NCBI RefSeq assembly: GCF_029227915.1
Contig: NC_079887.1
Location: 25,171,650 to 25,235,649 of the forward strand
Origin: Hydractinia symbiolongicarpus
Lineage: Eukaryota > Cnidaria > Hydrozoa > Anthoathecata > Hydractiniidae
Direction: 5' to 3'
Length of the DNA: 64,000 nt
The notes under the pieces are model-generated. The model ran no database searches, was not told where the DNA came from, and worked only from the letters and a program-made list of their open reading frames with translations. A program made the position numbers and the translations under genes. Positions 1-12,617 of this stretch are shown one piece after another (position 1 is the first letter of the stretch; each line of letters starts with the position of its first letter).

Positions 1-3000
1 TTGAGTTACAACGGTTGGGTCACATATTCGTACTACCATGTATTTAGCGATACTTTTTCTGATATTACTAGGTTGTATGGCTTTTAACAATGAAAACATT
101 GACTGTGGGACTTAATTGAACTGATTATGGACTGTGACCTTATAAATGTGAAAGTGAGACAATTGGACTCCAAGAAATAACATTCTTCTTAATTTGACGT
201 GATTGCCGGAAATCAGCGATTACACTGGGCGTTGTGGTAGCGCTTCATTTAAAAAATTAAGTTAAATGAATCGTTCTTTACTGTGGGACCAATCCTATCC
301 GTTATGGCACGCTGAAGAAATAGCGACAGTTGCACAACCTACATTTCATTGACTTCCTTACGGTGTCAATCCGTTTGAGTTACAACGGTTGGGTCACATA
401 TTCGTACTACCATGTATTTAGCGATACTTTTTCTGATAATACTAGGGTGTATGGCTTTTAACAATGAAAACATTGACTGTGGGACTTATTTGAACTGATT
501 ATGGACTGTGACCTTATAAATGTGAAAGTGAGACAATTGGACTCCAAGAAATAACATTTTTCTTAATATGAAATGATTGCCGAAACTCAGCAATTACACT
601 GGGCGCTGTGGTAGCGCTTCATTAAAAAATTTAGATAAATAAGTCATTTCTTACTGTGGGACCAATCCTAGCCGTTATCCCGCGCTGAAGAAATAGAGAC
701 AATTTCAAAAAGTACATTTCATTGACTTTCCAACAGTATCAATCCGTTTGAGTTACAACGGTTGAGGCACATATTCTTACCAACATGTATTTCGTGATAT
801 CTTTCCGTTATTACTAGGTTGTATCGCTTTTAACAGTGAAACGATTGACTGTGGGACTTAATTGAACTGATTTTGGACTTTTACCTGATAAATGTGATAA
901 ATGAGACAATTGGACTCCAAGAAATAACATTCTTGTTAATTTGACATGAATGCTGAAACTCAGCGATTACACTGGACGCTGTGGTAGCGCTTCAATTAAA
1001 AATTAAAATAAAAAAGTCATTTTTTACTGTGGGGCCAATCCTAGCCGTTATCGCGCGCTTAAAGAATAGCGACAGTTTCAAAAACTACATTTCATTGACT
1101 TTCTAACGGTGTCAGTCCGTTTGAGCTTCAACGGTTGGGTCACATGTTCGTACCAACATGTATTTAGCGATATTTATCTGATATTACTAGGTTGCATCGC
1201 TTTTAACAGTGAAACGATTGACTATGGGACTTAATTGAACTAACTCTGGACTGTGACCTGATCAATGTGATAAATGACACAAATGGACTCCAAGAAAAAA
1301 CATTCTTCTTAATTTGACGTGATTGCCGCAAATCAGCGATTACACTGGGCGTTGTGTTAGCGCTTCATTTAAAAATTTAGATAAATGAGTCGTTCTTTAC
1401 TGTGGGACCAATCCTATCCGTTTTTGCACGCTGAGGAAATAGCGACAGTTTCAAAACCTACATTTCATTGACTTTCTTACGGTGTCAATCCGTTTGAGTT
1501 ACAACGGTTGGGTCACATATTCGTACCAACATGTATTTAGCGATATTTATCTGATATTACTAGGTTGCATCGCTTTTAACAGTGAAAACATTGACTGTGG
1601 GACTTAATTGAACTTATTACGGACTGTGCCCTTATAAATGTGAAAGTGAGACAATTGGACTCCAAGAAATAACATTCTTCTTAATATGAAATGATTGCCG
1701 AAACTCAGCGATTACACTGGGCGCTGTGGTAGCGCTTCAATTGAAAATTAAGATAAAAAAGTCATTTTTTACTGTGGGACCAATCCTAGCCGTTATCGCG
1801 TGCTTAAGAAATAGCGACAGTTTCAAAAACTACATTTCATTGACTTTTTAACGGTGTCGGTCCGTTTGAGTTTCAACGGTTGGGTCACATATTCGTACCA
1901 ACATGTATTTAGCGATATTTATCTGATATTACTAGGTTGCATCGCTTTTAACAGTGAAACGATTGACTGTGGGACTTAATTGAACTAACTCTGGACTGTG
2001 ACCTGATCAATGTGATAAATGATAGAAATGGACTCCAAGAAAAAACATTCTTCTTAATATGAAATGATTGCCGAAACTCAGCAGTTACACTGGGCGCTGT
2101 GGTAGCGCTTCATTTAGAAATTTAGATAAATAAGTCATTTCTTACTGTGGGACCAATCCTAGCCGTTATCCCGCGCTGAAGAAATAGAGACAATTTCAAA
2201 AAGTACATTTCATTGACTTTCCAGCAGTATCAATCCGTTTGAGTTGCAACGGTTGAGGCACATATTCTTACCAACATGTATTTCGTGATATCTTTCCGTT
2301 ATTACTAGGTTGTATCGCTTTTAACAGTGAAACGATTGACTGTGGGACTTAATTGAACTGATTTTGGACTTTTACCTGATAAATGTGATAAATGAGACAA
2401 TTGGACTCCAAGAAATAACATTCTTGTTAATTTGACATGATTGCCGAAACTCAGCGATTACACTGGACGCTGTGGTAGCGCTTCAATTAAAAATTAAGAT
2501 AAAAAAGTCATTTTTTACTGTGGGGCCAATCCTAGCCGTTATCGCGCGCTTAAAGAATAGCGACAGTTTCAAAAACTACATTTCATTGACTTTCTAACTG
2601 TGTCAGTCCGTTTGAGCTTCAACGGTTGGGTCACATGTTCGTACCAACATGTATTTAGCGATATTTATCTGATATTACTAGGTTGCATCGCTTTTAACAG
2701 TGAAACGATTGACTGTGGGACTTAATTGAACTAACTCTGGACTGTGACCTGATCAATGTGATAAATGACACAAATGGACTCCAAGAAAAAACATTCTTCT
2801 TAATTTGACGTGATTGCCGCAAATCACCGATTACACTGGGCGTTGTGTTAGCGCTTCATTTAAAAATTTAGATAAATGAGTCGTTCTTTACTGTGAGACC
2901 AATCCTATCCGTTATTGCACGCTGAGGAAATAGCGACAGTTTCAAAACCTACATTTCATTGACTTTCTTACGGTGTCAATCCGTTTGAGTTACAACGGTT

Positions 3001-3731
3001 GGGTCACATATTCGTACCAACATGTATTTAGCGATACTTTTTCTGATATTACTAGGTTGTATGGCTTTTAACAGTGAAACCATTGACTGTGGGACTTAAT
3101 AGAACTGATTATGGACTGTGACCTTATGAATGTGAAAGTGAGACAATTGGACTCCAAGAAATAATATTGTTCTTAATATGAAATGATTGCCGAAACTCAG
3201 CGATTACACTGGGCGCTGTGGTAGCGCTTCAATTAAAAATTAAGATAAAAAAGTCATTTTTTACTGTGGGACCAATCCTAGCCGTTATCGCGTTCTTAAG
3301 AAATAGCGACAGTTTCAAAAACTACATTTCATTGACTTTCTAACGGTGTCGGTCCGTTTGAGTTTCAACGGTTGGGTCACATATTCGTACCAACATGTAT
3401 TTAGCGATATTTATCTGATATTACTAGGTTGCATCGCTTTTAACAGTGAAACGATTGACTGTGGGACTTAATTGAACTAACTCTGGACTGTGACCTGATC
3501 AATGTGATAAATGACACAAATGGACTCCAAGAAAAAACATTCTTCTTAATTTGACGTGATTGCCGGAAATCAGCGATTACACTGGGCGTTGTGGTAGCGC
3601 TTCATTTAAAAAATTAAGTTAAATGAATCGTTCTTTACTGTGGGACCAATCCTATCCGTTATGGCACGCTGAAGAAATAGCGACAGTTGCAAAACCTACA
3701 TTTCATTGACTTCCTTACGGTGTCAATCCGT
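1..3731 (+). repeat. 10-monomer HOR, copy 1 (3731 bp)
   Basis: Ten monomers start at 1, 375, 748, 1121, 1494, 1866, 2239, 2612, 2985 and 3358. The whole block repeats from 3732. Reading the copies side by side I saw about eight substitutions, for example near 437-446, 1008, 2223, 3166, 3296 and 3308, so identity is above 99%. Neighbouring monomers inside the block differ much more. Monomers 3 and 7 share GAGGCACATATTCTTACC, 4 and 8 share GCTTCAACGG with CATGTTCG, and 6 and 10 share GTTTCAACGG. The 10-mer therefore looks like two leading units followed by a 4-mer used twice. Confidence 0.95.
1010..1025 (+). other. A6-GTCA-T6 A-tract dyad of the monomer (example)
   Basis: AAAAAAGTCATTTTTT is a 16-base stretch with facing A and T tracts, seen in many monomers just upstream of ACTGTGGGACC. 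Other monomers carry AAATAAGTCATTTCTT or AAATGAGTCGTTCTTT at the same place. Such tracts usually bend DNA, which many satellites do. Any function is inference. Confidence 0.55.
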
Positions 3732-6700
3732 TTGAGTTACAACGGTTGGGTCACATATTCGTACTACCATGTATTTAGCGATACTTTTTCTGATATTACT
3801 AGGTTGTATGGCTTTTAACAATGAAAACATTGACTGTGGGACTTAATTGAACTGATTATGGACTGTGACCTTATAAATGTGAAAGTGAGACAATTGGACT
3901 CCAAGAAATAACATTCTTCTTAATTTGACGTGATTGCCGGAAATCAGCGATTACACTGGGCGTTGTGGTAGCGCTTCATTTAAAAAATTAAGTTAAATGA
4001 ATCGTTCTTTACTGTGGGACCAATCCTATCCGTTATGGCACGCTGAAGAAATAGCGACAGTTGCACAACCTACATTTCATTGACTTCCTTACGGTGTCAA
4101 TCCGTTTGAGTTACAACGGTTGGGTCACATATTCGTACTACCATGTATTTAGCGATACTTTTTCTGATATTACTAGGTTGTATGGCTTTTAACAATGAAA
4201 ACATTGACTGTGGGACTTATTTGAACTGATTATGGACTGTGACCTTATAAATGTGAAAGTGAGACAATTGGACTCCAAGAAATAACATTTTTCTTAATAT
4301 GAAATGATTGCCGAAACTCAGCAATTACACTGGGCGCTGTGGTAGCGCTTCATTAAAAAATTTAGATAAATAAGTCATTTCTTACTGTGGGACCAATCCT
4401 AGCCGTTATCCCGCGCTGAAGAAATAGAGACAATTTCAAAAAGTACATTTCATTGACTTTCCAACAGTATCAATCCGTTTGAGTTACAACGGTTGAGGCA
4501 CATATTCTTACCAACATGTATTTCGTGATATCTTTCCGTTATTACTAGGTTGTATCGCTTTTAACAGTGAAACGATTGACTGTGGGACTTAATTGAACTG
4601 ATTTTGGACTTTTACCTGATAAATGTGATAAATGAGACAATTGGACTCCAAGAAATAACATTCTTGTTAATTTGACATGAATGCTGAAACTCAGCGATTA
4701 CACTGGACGCTGTGGTAGCGCTTCAATTAAAAATTAAGATAAAAAAGTCATTTTTTACTGTGGGGCCAATCCTAGCCGTTATCGCGCGCTTAAAGAATAG
4801 CGACAGTTTCAAAAACTACATTTCATTGACTTTCTAACGGTGTCAGTCCGTTTGAGCTTCAACGGTTGGGTCACATGTTCGTACTAACATGTATTTAGCG
4901 ATATTTATCTGATATTACTAGGTTGCATCGCTTTTAACAGTGAAACGATTGACTATGGGACTTAATTGAACTAACTCTGGACTGTGACCTGATCAATGTG
5001 ATAAATGACACAAATGGACTCCAAGAAAAAACATTCTTCTTAATTTGACGTGATTGCCGCAAATCAGCGATTACACTGGGCGTTGTGTTAGCGCTTCATT
5101 TAAAAATTTAGATAAATGAGTCGTTCTTTACTGTGGGACCAATCCTATCCGTTTTTGCACGCTGAGGAAATAGCGACAGTTTCAAAACCTACATTTCATT
5201 GACTTTCTTACGGTGTCAATCCGTTTGAGTTACAACGGTTGGGTCACATATTCGTACCAACATGTATTTAGCGATATTTATCTGATATTACTAGGTTGCA
5301 TCGCTTTTAACAGTGAAAACATTGACTGTGGGACTTAATTGAACTTATTACGGACTGTGCCCTTATAAATGTGAAAGTGAGACAATTGGACTCCAAGAAA
5401 TAACATTCTTCTTAATATGAAATGATTGCCGAAACTCAGCGATTACACTGGGCGCTGTGGTAGCGCTTCAATTGAAAATTAAGATAAAAAAGTCATTTTT
5501 TACTGTGGGACCAATCCTAGCCGTTATCGCGTGCTTAAGAAATAGCGACAGTTTCAAAAACTACATTTCATTGACTTTTTAACGGTGTCGGTCCGTTTGA
5601 GTTTCAACGGTTGGGTCACATATTCGTACCAACATGTATTTAGCGATATTTATCTGATATTACTAGGTTGCATCGCTTTTAACAGTGAAACGATTGACTG
5701 TGGGACTTAATTGAACTAACTCTGGACTGTGACCTGATCAATGTGATAAATGATAGAAATGGACTCCAAGAAAAAACATTCTTCTTAATATGAAATGATT
5801 GCCGAAACTCAGCAGTTACACTGGGCGCTGTGGTAGCGCTTCATTTAGAAATTTAGATAAATAAGTCATTTCTTACTGTGGGACCAATCCTAGCCGTTAT
5901 CCCGCGCTGAAGAAATAGAGACAATTTCAAAAAGTACATTTCATTGACTTTCCAACAGTATCAATCCGTTTGAGTTGCAACGGTTGAGGCACATATTCTT
6001 ACCAACATGTATTTCGTGATATCTTTCCGTTATTACTAGGTTGTATCGCTTTTAACAGTGAAACGATTGACTGTGGGACTTAATTGAACTGATTTTGGAC
6101 TTTTACCTGATAAATGTGATAAATGAGACAATTGGACTCCAAGAAATAACATTCTTGTTAATTTGACATGATTGCCGAAACTCAGCGATTACACTGGACG
6201 CTGTGGTAGCGCTTCAATTAAAAATTAAGATAAAAAAGTCATTTTTTACTGTGGGGCCAATCCTAGCCGTTATCGCGCGCTTAAAGAATAGCGACAGTTT
6301 CAAAAACTACATTTCATTGACTTTCTAACTGTGTCAGTCCGTTTGAGCTTCAACGGTTGGGTCACATGTTCGTACCAACATGTATTTAGCGATATTTATC
6401 TGATATTACTAGGTTGCATCGCTTTTAACAGTGAAACGATTGACTGTGGGACTTAATTGAACTAACTCTGGACTGTGACCTGATCAATGTGATAAATGAC
6501 ACAAATGGACTCCAAGAAAAAACATTCTTCTTAATTTGACGTGATTGCCGCAAATCACCGATTACACTGGGCGTTGTGTTAGCGCTTCATTTAAAAATTT
6601 AGATAAATGAGTCGTTCTTTACTGTGAGACCAATCCTATCCGTTATTGCACGCTGAGGAAATAGCGACAGTTTCAAAACCTACATTTCATTGACTTTCTT

Positions 6701-7154
6701 ACGGTGTCAATCCGTTTGAGTTACAACGGTTGGGTCACATATTCGTACCAACATGTATTTAGCGATACTTTTTCTGATATTACTAGGTTGTATGGCTTTT
6801 AACAGTGAAACCATTGACTGTGGGACTTAATAGAACTGATTATGGACTGTGACCTTATGAATGTGAAAGTGAGACAATTGGACTCCAAGAAATAACATTG
6901 TTCTTAATATGAAATGATTGCCGAAACTCAGCGATTACACTGGGCGCTGTGGTAGCGCTTCAATTAAAAATTAAGATAAAAAAGTCATTTTTTACTGTGG
7001 GACCAATCCTAGCCGTTATCGCGTGCTTAAGAAATAGGGACAGTTTCAAAAACTACATTTCATTGACTTTCTAACGGTGTCGGTCCGTTTGAGTTTCAAC
7101 GGTTGGGTCACATATTCGTACCAACATGTATTTAGCGATATTTATCTGATATTA

Positions 7155-7457
7155 TTACTATTATTTATTTATTATTTACCCAGGATAGCCTCTTCAGTTC
7201 CTATTGGTACTGCTATCAACGAGGGTCCTGCGAAGGGGGTCCTAGCGCATTTAAAGCTCCCATTTGAGCTACGAAAGTAGTGGAAGCACAGCAATCGCTC
7301 AACTAGACAACCGCCTAAGATATCAATCCTATTCTCATGCTGAACGCTAAGCAGAAAGGATAGATTCACACTTTTTTAGTCTCTGGCATGACTCGGCCAG
7401 GGTTTGAACCCAAGACCTCCCGCACTGAAAGCGAACGCTCTACCACAAGGCTATCAG
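7155..7457 (-). mobile_element. tRNA-derived SINE, copy 1, inserted in the satellite
   Basis: On the - strand the element begins at 7457 with a tRNA-like head, CTGATAGCCTTGTGGTAG, followed by an A-box-like TGGTAGAGCG and a B box GGTTCAAACCC. A body of about 200 bp follows, then GGCTATCCTGGG and an AT-rich tail built from AAATAAT, AAAT and AATAGTAATAAT pieces. It differs from the copy at 62294-62598 by about six substitutions over some 280 bp, a 7-bp length difference in the tail, and the lack of seven bases at the 5' end. It encodes no protein, and SINEs of this class rely on reverse transcriptase from a LINE. The only flanking duplication I can define is TTA, which is short for a retroposon. 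The satellite phase is intact across it, so this is a clean insertion. Confidence 0.92.
7400..7445 (-). promoter_or_regulatory. Internal RNA polymerase III promoter of SINE copy 1 (A and B boxes)
   Basis: On the - strand the A-box-like TGGTAGAGCG lies at 7445-7436 and the B box GGTTCAAACCC at 7410-7400. The box starts are 35 bp apart, within the range seen in tRNA genes. The B box fits GGTTCRANYCC closely. Whether the promoter is active cannot be read from the sequence. Confidence 0.8.
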
Positions 7458-7768
7458 TTACTAGGTTGCATCGCTTTTAACAGTGAAACGATTGACTGTG
7501 GGACTTAATTGAACTAACTCTGGACTGTGACCTGATCAATGTGATAAATGACACAAATGGACTCCAAGAAAAAACATTCTTCTTAATTTGACGTGATTGC
7601 CGGAAATCAGCGATTACACTGGGCGTTGTGGTAGCGCTTCATTTAAAAAATTAAGTTAAATGAATCGTTCTTTACTGTGGGACCAATCCTATCCGTTATG
7701 GCACGCTGAAGAAATAGCGACAGTTGCAAAACCTACATTTCATTGACTTCCTTACGGTGTCAATCCGT

Positions 7769-9310
7769 TTGAGTTACAACGGTTGGGTCACATATTCGTA
7801 CTACCATGTATTTAGCGATACTTTTTCTGATATTACTAGGTTGTATGGCTTTTAACAATGAAAACATTGACTGTGGGACTTAATTGAACTGATTATGGAC
7901 TGTGACCTTATAAATGTGAAAGTGAGACAATTGGACTCCAAGAAATAACATTCTTCTTAATTTGACGTGATTGCCGGAAATCAGCGATTACACTGGGCGT
8001 TGTGGTAGCGCTTCATTTAAAAAATTAAGTTAAATGAATCGTTCTTTATTGTGGGACCAATCCTATCCGTTATGGCACGCTGAAGAAATAGCGACAGTTG
8101 CACAACCTACATTTCATTGACTTCCTTACGGTGTCAATCCGTTTGAATTACAACGGTTGGGTCACATATTCGTACTACCATGTATTTAGCGATACTTTTC
8201 TGATATTACTAGGTTGTATGGCTTTTAACAATGAAAACATTGACTGTGGGACTTATTTGAACTGATTATGGACTGTGACCTTATAAATGTGAAAGTGAGA
8301 CAATTGGACTCCAAGAAATAACATTTTTCTTAATATGAAATGATTGCCGAAACTCAGCAATTACACTGGGCGCTGTGGTAGCGCTTCATTAAAAAATTTA
8401 GATAAATAAGTCATTTCTTACTGTGGGACCAATCCTACCCGTTATCCCGCGCTGAAGAAATAGAGACAATTTCAAAAAGTACATTTCATTGACTTTCCAA
8501 CAGTATCAATCCGTTTGAGTTACAACGGTTGAGGCACATATTCTTACCAACATGTATTTCGTGATATCTTTCCGTTATTACTAGGTTGTATCGCTTTTAA
8601 CAGTGAAACGATTGACTGTGGGACTTAATTGAACTGATTTTGGACTTTTACCTGATAAATGTGATAAATGAAACAATTGGACTCCAAGAAATAACATTCT
8701 TGTTAATTTGACATGATTGCCGAAACTCAGCGATTACACTGGACGCTGTGGTAGCGCTTCAATTAAAAATTAAGATAAAAAAGTCATTTTTTACTGTGGG
8801 GCCAATCCTAGCCGTTATCGCGCGCTTAAAGAATAGCGACAGTTTCAAAAACTACATTTCATTGACTTTCTAACGGTGTCAGTCCGTTTGAGCTTCAACG
8901 GTTGGGTCACATGTTCGTACCAACATGTATTTAGCGATATTTATCTGATATTACTAGGTTGCATCGCTTTTAACAGTGAAACGATTGACTATGGGACTTA
9001 ATTGAACTAACTCTGGACTGTGACCTGATCAATGTGATAAATGACACAAATGGACTCCAAGAAAAAACATTCTTCTTAATTTGACGTGATTGCCGCAAAT
9101 CAGCGATTACACTGGGCGTTGTGTTAGCGCTTCATTTAAAAATTTAGATAAATGAGTCGTTCTTTACTGTGGGACCAATCCTATCCGTTTTTGCACGCTG
9201 AGGAAATAGCGACAGTTTCAAAACCTACATTTCATTGACTTTCTTACGGTGTCAATCCGTTTGAGTTACAACGGTTGGGTCACATATTCGTACCAACATG
9301 TATTTAGCGA
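7769..9310 (+). repeat. 10-monomer HOR, partial third copy (about 4 monomers)
   Basis: The block follows monomers 1-4 of the HOR, including the diagnostic GTACTACCATG, GAGGCACATATTCTTACC and CATGTTCG variants. It has more private changes than the first two copies: GTTTGAATTA near 8141, one T lost near 8196, and CCTACCCG near 8435. The match to HOR monomer 5 breaks at about 9310, where CTTTTTCTGACATTACTTGG replaces the expected sequence and the array switches to another organisation. Confidence 0.85.
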
Positions 9311-10658
9311 TACTTTTTCTGACATTACTTGGTTGTATGGCTTTTAACAGTGAAACCATTAACAGTGGGACTTAATTGAACTGATTATGGACTGTGACTT
9401 TATAAATGTGAAAGTGAGACAATTGGACTCCAAGAAATAACATTCTTCTTAATATGAAATGATTGCCGAAACTCAGCGATTACACTGGGTGCTGTGGTAG
9501 CGCTTCAATTAAAAATTAAGACAAAAAAGTCATTTTTTCCTGTGGGACCAATCCTAGCCGTTATCCCGCGCTGAAGAAATAGAGACAATTTCAAAAAGTA
9601 CATTTCATTGACTTTCCAACAGTATCAATCCGTTTGAGTTACAACGGTTGAGGCACATATTCTTACCAACATGTATTTCGTGATATCTTTCCGTTATTAC
9701 TAGGTTGTATCGCTTTTAACAGTGAAACGATTGACTGTGGGACTTAATTGAACTGATTTTGGACTTTTACCTGATAAATGTGATAAATGAGACAATTGGA
9801 CTCCAAGAAATAACATTCTTGTTAATTTGACATGATTGCCGAAACTCAGCGATTACACTGGACGCTGTGGTAGCGCTTCAATTAAAAATTAAGATAAAAA
9901 AGTCATTTTTTACTGTGGGGCCAATCCTAGCCGTTATCGCGCGCTTAAAGAATAGCGACAGTTTCAAAAACTACATTTCATTGACTTTCTAACGGTGTCA
10001 GTCCGTTTGAGCTTCAACGGTTGGGTCACATGTTCGTACCAACATGTATTTAGCGATATTTATCTGATATTACTAGGTTGCATCGCTTTTAACAGTGAAA
10101 CGATTGACTATGGGACTTAATTGAACTAACTCTGGACTGTGACCTGATCAATGTGATAAATGACACAAATGGACTCCAAGAAAAAACATTCTTCTTAATT
10201 TGACGTGATTGCCGCAAATCAGCGATTACACTGGGCGTTGTGTTAGCGCTTCATTTAAAAATTTAGATAAATGAGTCGTTCTTTACTGTGGGACCAATCC
10301 TATCCGTTTTTGCACGCTGAGGAAATAGCGACAGTTTCAAAACCTACATTTCATTGACTTTCTTACGGTGTCAATCCGTTTGAGTTACAACGGTTGGGTC
10401 ACATATTCGTACCAACATGTATTTAGCGATACTTTTTCTGACATTACTTGGTTGTATGGCTTTTAACAGTGAAACCATTAACAGTGGGACTTAATTGAAC
10501 TGATTATGGACTGTGACTTTATAAATGTGAAAGTGAGACAATTGGACTCCAAGAAATAACATTCTTCTTAATATGAAATGATTGCCGAAACTCAGCGATT
10601 ACACTGGGTGCTGTGGTAGCGCTTCAATTAAAAATTAAGACAAAAAAGTCATTTTTTC
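8421..10658 (+). repeat. 3-monomer tandem duplication (2 x 1119 bp)
   Basis: 8421-9539 and 9540-10658 carry the same three monomers in the same order. TACAACGGTTGAGG occurs at 8521 and 9640, and the CTTTTTCTGACATTACTTGG variant near 9311 and 10430, each 1119 bp apart. The junction falls within the shared CTGTGGGACCAATCCTA...CCGTTATC segment, as expected from unequal exchange between homologous positions of different monomers. It overlaps the end of the third 10-mer copy, so the duplication arose from that copy. Confidence 0.85.
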
Positions 10659-12617
10659 CTGTGGGACCAATCCTAGCCGTTATCGCGTGCTTAAGAAATA
10701 GCGACAGTTTCAAAAACTACATTTCATTGACTTTCTAACGGTGTCGGTCCGTTTGAGTTTCAACGGTTGGGTCACATATTCGTACCAACATGTATTTAGC
10801 GATATTTATCTGATATTACTAGGTTGCATCGCTTTTAACAGTGAAACGATTGACTGTGGGACTTAATTGAACTAACTCTGGACTGTGACCTGATCAATGT
10901 GATAAATGACACAAATGGACTCCAAGAAAAAACATTCTTTTTACTTTGACGTGATTGCCGGAAATCAGCGATTACACTGGGTGTTGTGGTAGCGCTTCAT
11001 TTAAAAAGTTAGATAAATGAGTCGTTCTTTACTGTGGGACCAATCCTATCCGTTATTGCACGCTGAAGAAATAGCGACAGTTTCAAAACCTACATTTCAT
11101 TGACTTTCTTACGGTGTCAATCCGCTTGAGTTACAACGGTTGGGTCACATATTCGTACCAACATGTATTTAGCGATACTTTTTCTGACATTACTTGGTTG
11201 TATGGCTTTTAACAGTGAAACCATTAACAGTGGGACTTAATTGAACTGATTATGGACTGTGACCTTATAAATGTGAAAGTGAGACAATTGGACTCCAAGA
11301 AAAAACATTCTTCTTAATATGAAATGATTGCCGAAACTCAGCGATTACTCTGGGCGCTGTGGTAGCGCTTCAATTAAAAATTAAGACAAAAAAGTCATTT
11401 TTTACTGTGGGACCAATCCTAGCCGTTATCGCGTGCTTAAGAAATAGCGACAGTTTCAAAAACTACAATTCATTGACTTTCTAACGGTGTCGGTCCGTTT
11501 GAGTTTCAACGGTTGGGTCACATATTCGTACCAACATGTATTTAGCGATATTTATCTGATATTACTAGGTTGCATCGCTTTTAACAGTGAAACGATTGAC
11601 TGTGGGACTTAATTGAACTAACTCTGGACTGTGACCTGATCAATGTGATAAATGACAGAAATGGACTCCAAGAAAAAACATTCTTCTTAATTTGACGTGA
11701 TTGCCGGAAATCAGCGAATACACTGGGCGTTGTGGTAGCGCTTCATTTAAAAAGTTAGATAAATGGGTCGTTCTTTACTGTGGGACCAATCCTATCCGTT
11801 ATTGCACGCTGAAGAAATAGCGACAGTTTCAAAACCTACATTTCATTGACTTTCTTACGGTGTCAATCCGTTTGAGTTACAACGGTTGGGTCACATATTC
11901 GTACCAACATGTATTTAGCGATACTTTTTCTGACATTACTTGGTTGTATGACTTTTAACAGTGAAACCATTAACAGTGGGACTTAATTGAACTGATTATG
12001 GACTGTGACCTTATAAATGTGAAAGTGAGACAATTGGACTCCAAGAAATAACATTCTTCTTAATATGAAATGATTGCCGAAACTCAGCGATTACACTGGG
12101 CGCTGTGGTAGCGCTTCAATTAAAAATTAAGACAAAAAAGTCATTTTTTACTGTGGGACCAAACCTAGCCGTTATCGCGTGCTTAAGAAATAGCGACAGT
12201 TTCAAAAACTACAATTCATTGACTTTCTAACGGTGTCGGTCCGTTTGAGTTTCAACGGTTGGGTCACATATTCGTACCAACATGTATTTAGCGATATTTA
12301 TCTGATATTACTAGGTTGCATCGCTTTTAACAGTGAAACGATTGACTGTGGGACTTAATTGAACTAACTCTGGACTGTGACCTGATCAATGTGATAAATG
12401 ACACAAATGGACTCCAAGAAAAAACATTCTTCTTAATTTGACGTGATTGCCGGAAATCAGCGAATACACTGGGCGTTGTGGTAGCGCTTCATTTAAAAAG
12501 TTAGATAAATGGGTCGTTCTTTACTGTGGGACCAATCCTATCCGTTATTGCACGCTGAAGAAATAGCGACAGTTTCAAAACCTACATTTCATTGACTTTC
12601 TTACGGTGTCAATCCGC
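10380..12617 (+). repeat. 2-monomer HOR (3 x 746 bp)
   Basis: Dimers start at 10380, 11126 and 11872, and the next start is at 12618, with spacing of exactly 746 bp each time. One monomer carries CTGACATTACTTGG with GAAACCATTAACAGTGGG. The other starts GTTTCAACGG and carries AACTCTGGACTGTGACCTGA. Strict alternation of the two types makes this the simplest HOR in the window. Confidence 0.9.

Larger units (their letters stand above)
3732..7768 (+). repeat. 10-monomer HOR, copy 2, interrupted by a SINE
   Basis: This block matches 1-3731 monomer by monomer, with starts at 3732, 4106, 4479, 4852, 5225, 5597, 5970, 6343, 6716 and 7089. The tenth monomer is split by a SINE at 7155-7457 and resumes at 7458 with TTACTAGGTTGC. 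Removing the 306 extra bases (SINE plus a 3-base duplication) restores the 3731-bp period exactly, since the next unit starts at 7769. Confidence 0.95.

Noticed and set aside
7077-7369. Open frames of 65-67 codons on both strands around 7.1-7.4 kb.
   Set aside because: They run across the satellite/SINE junction or within the SINE. The same chance frames appear in the second SINE. There is no start context or protein similarity, and the sequence is fully explained by the two repeats.
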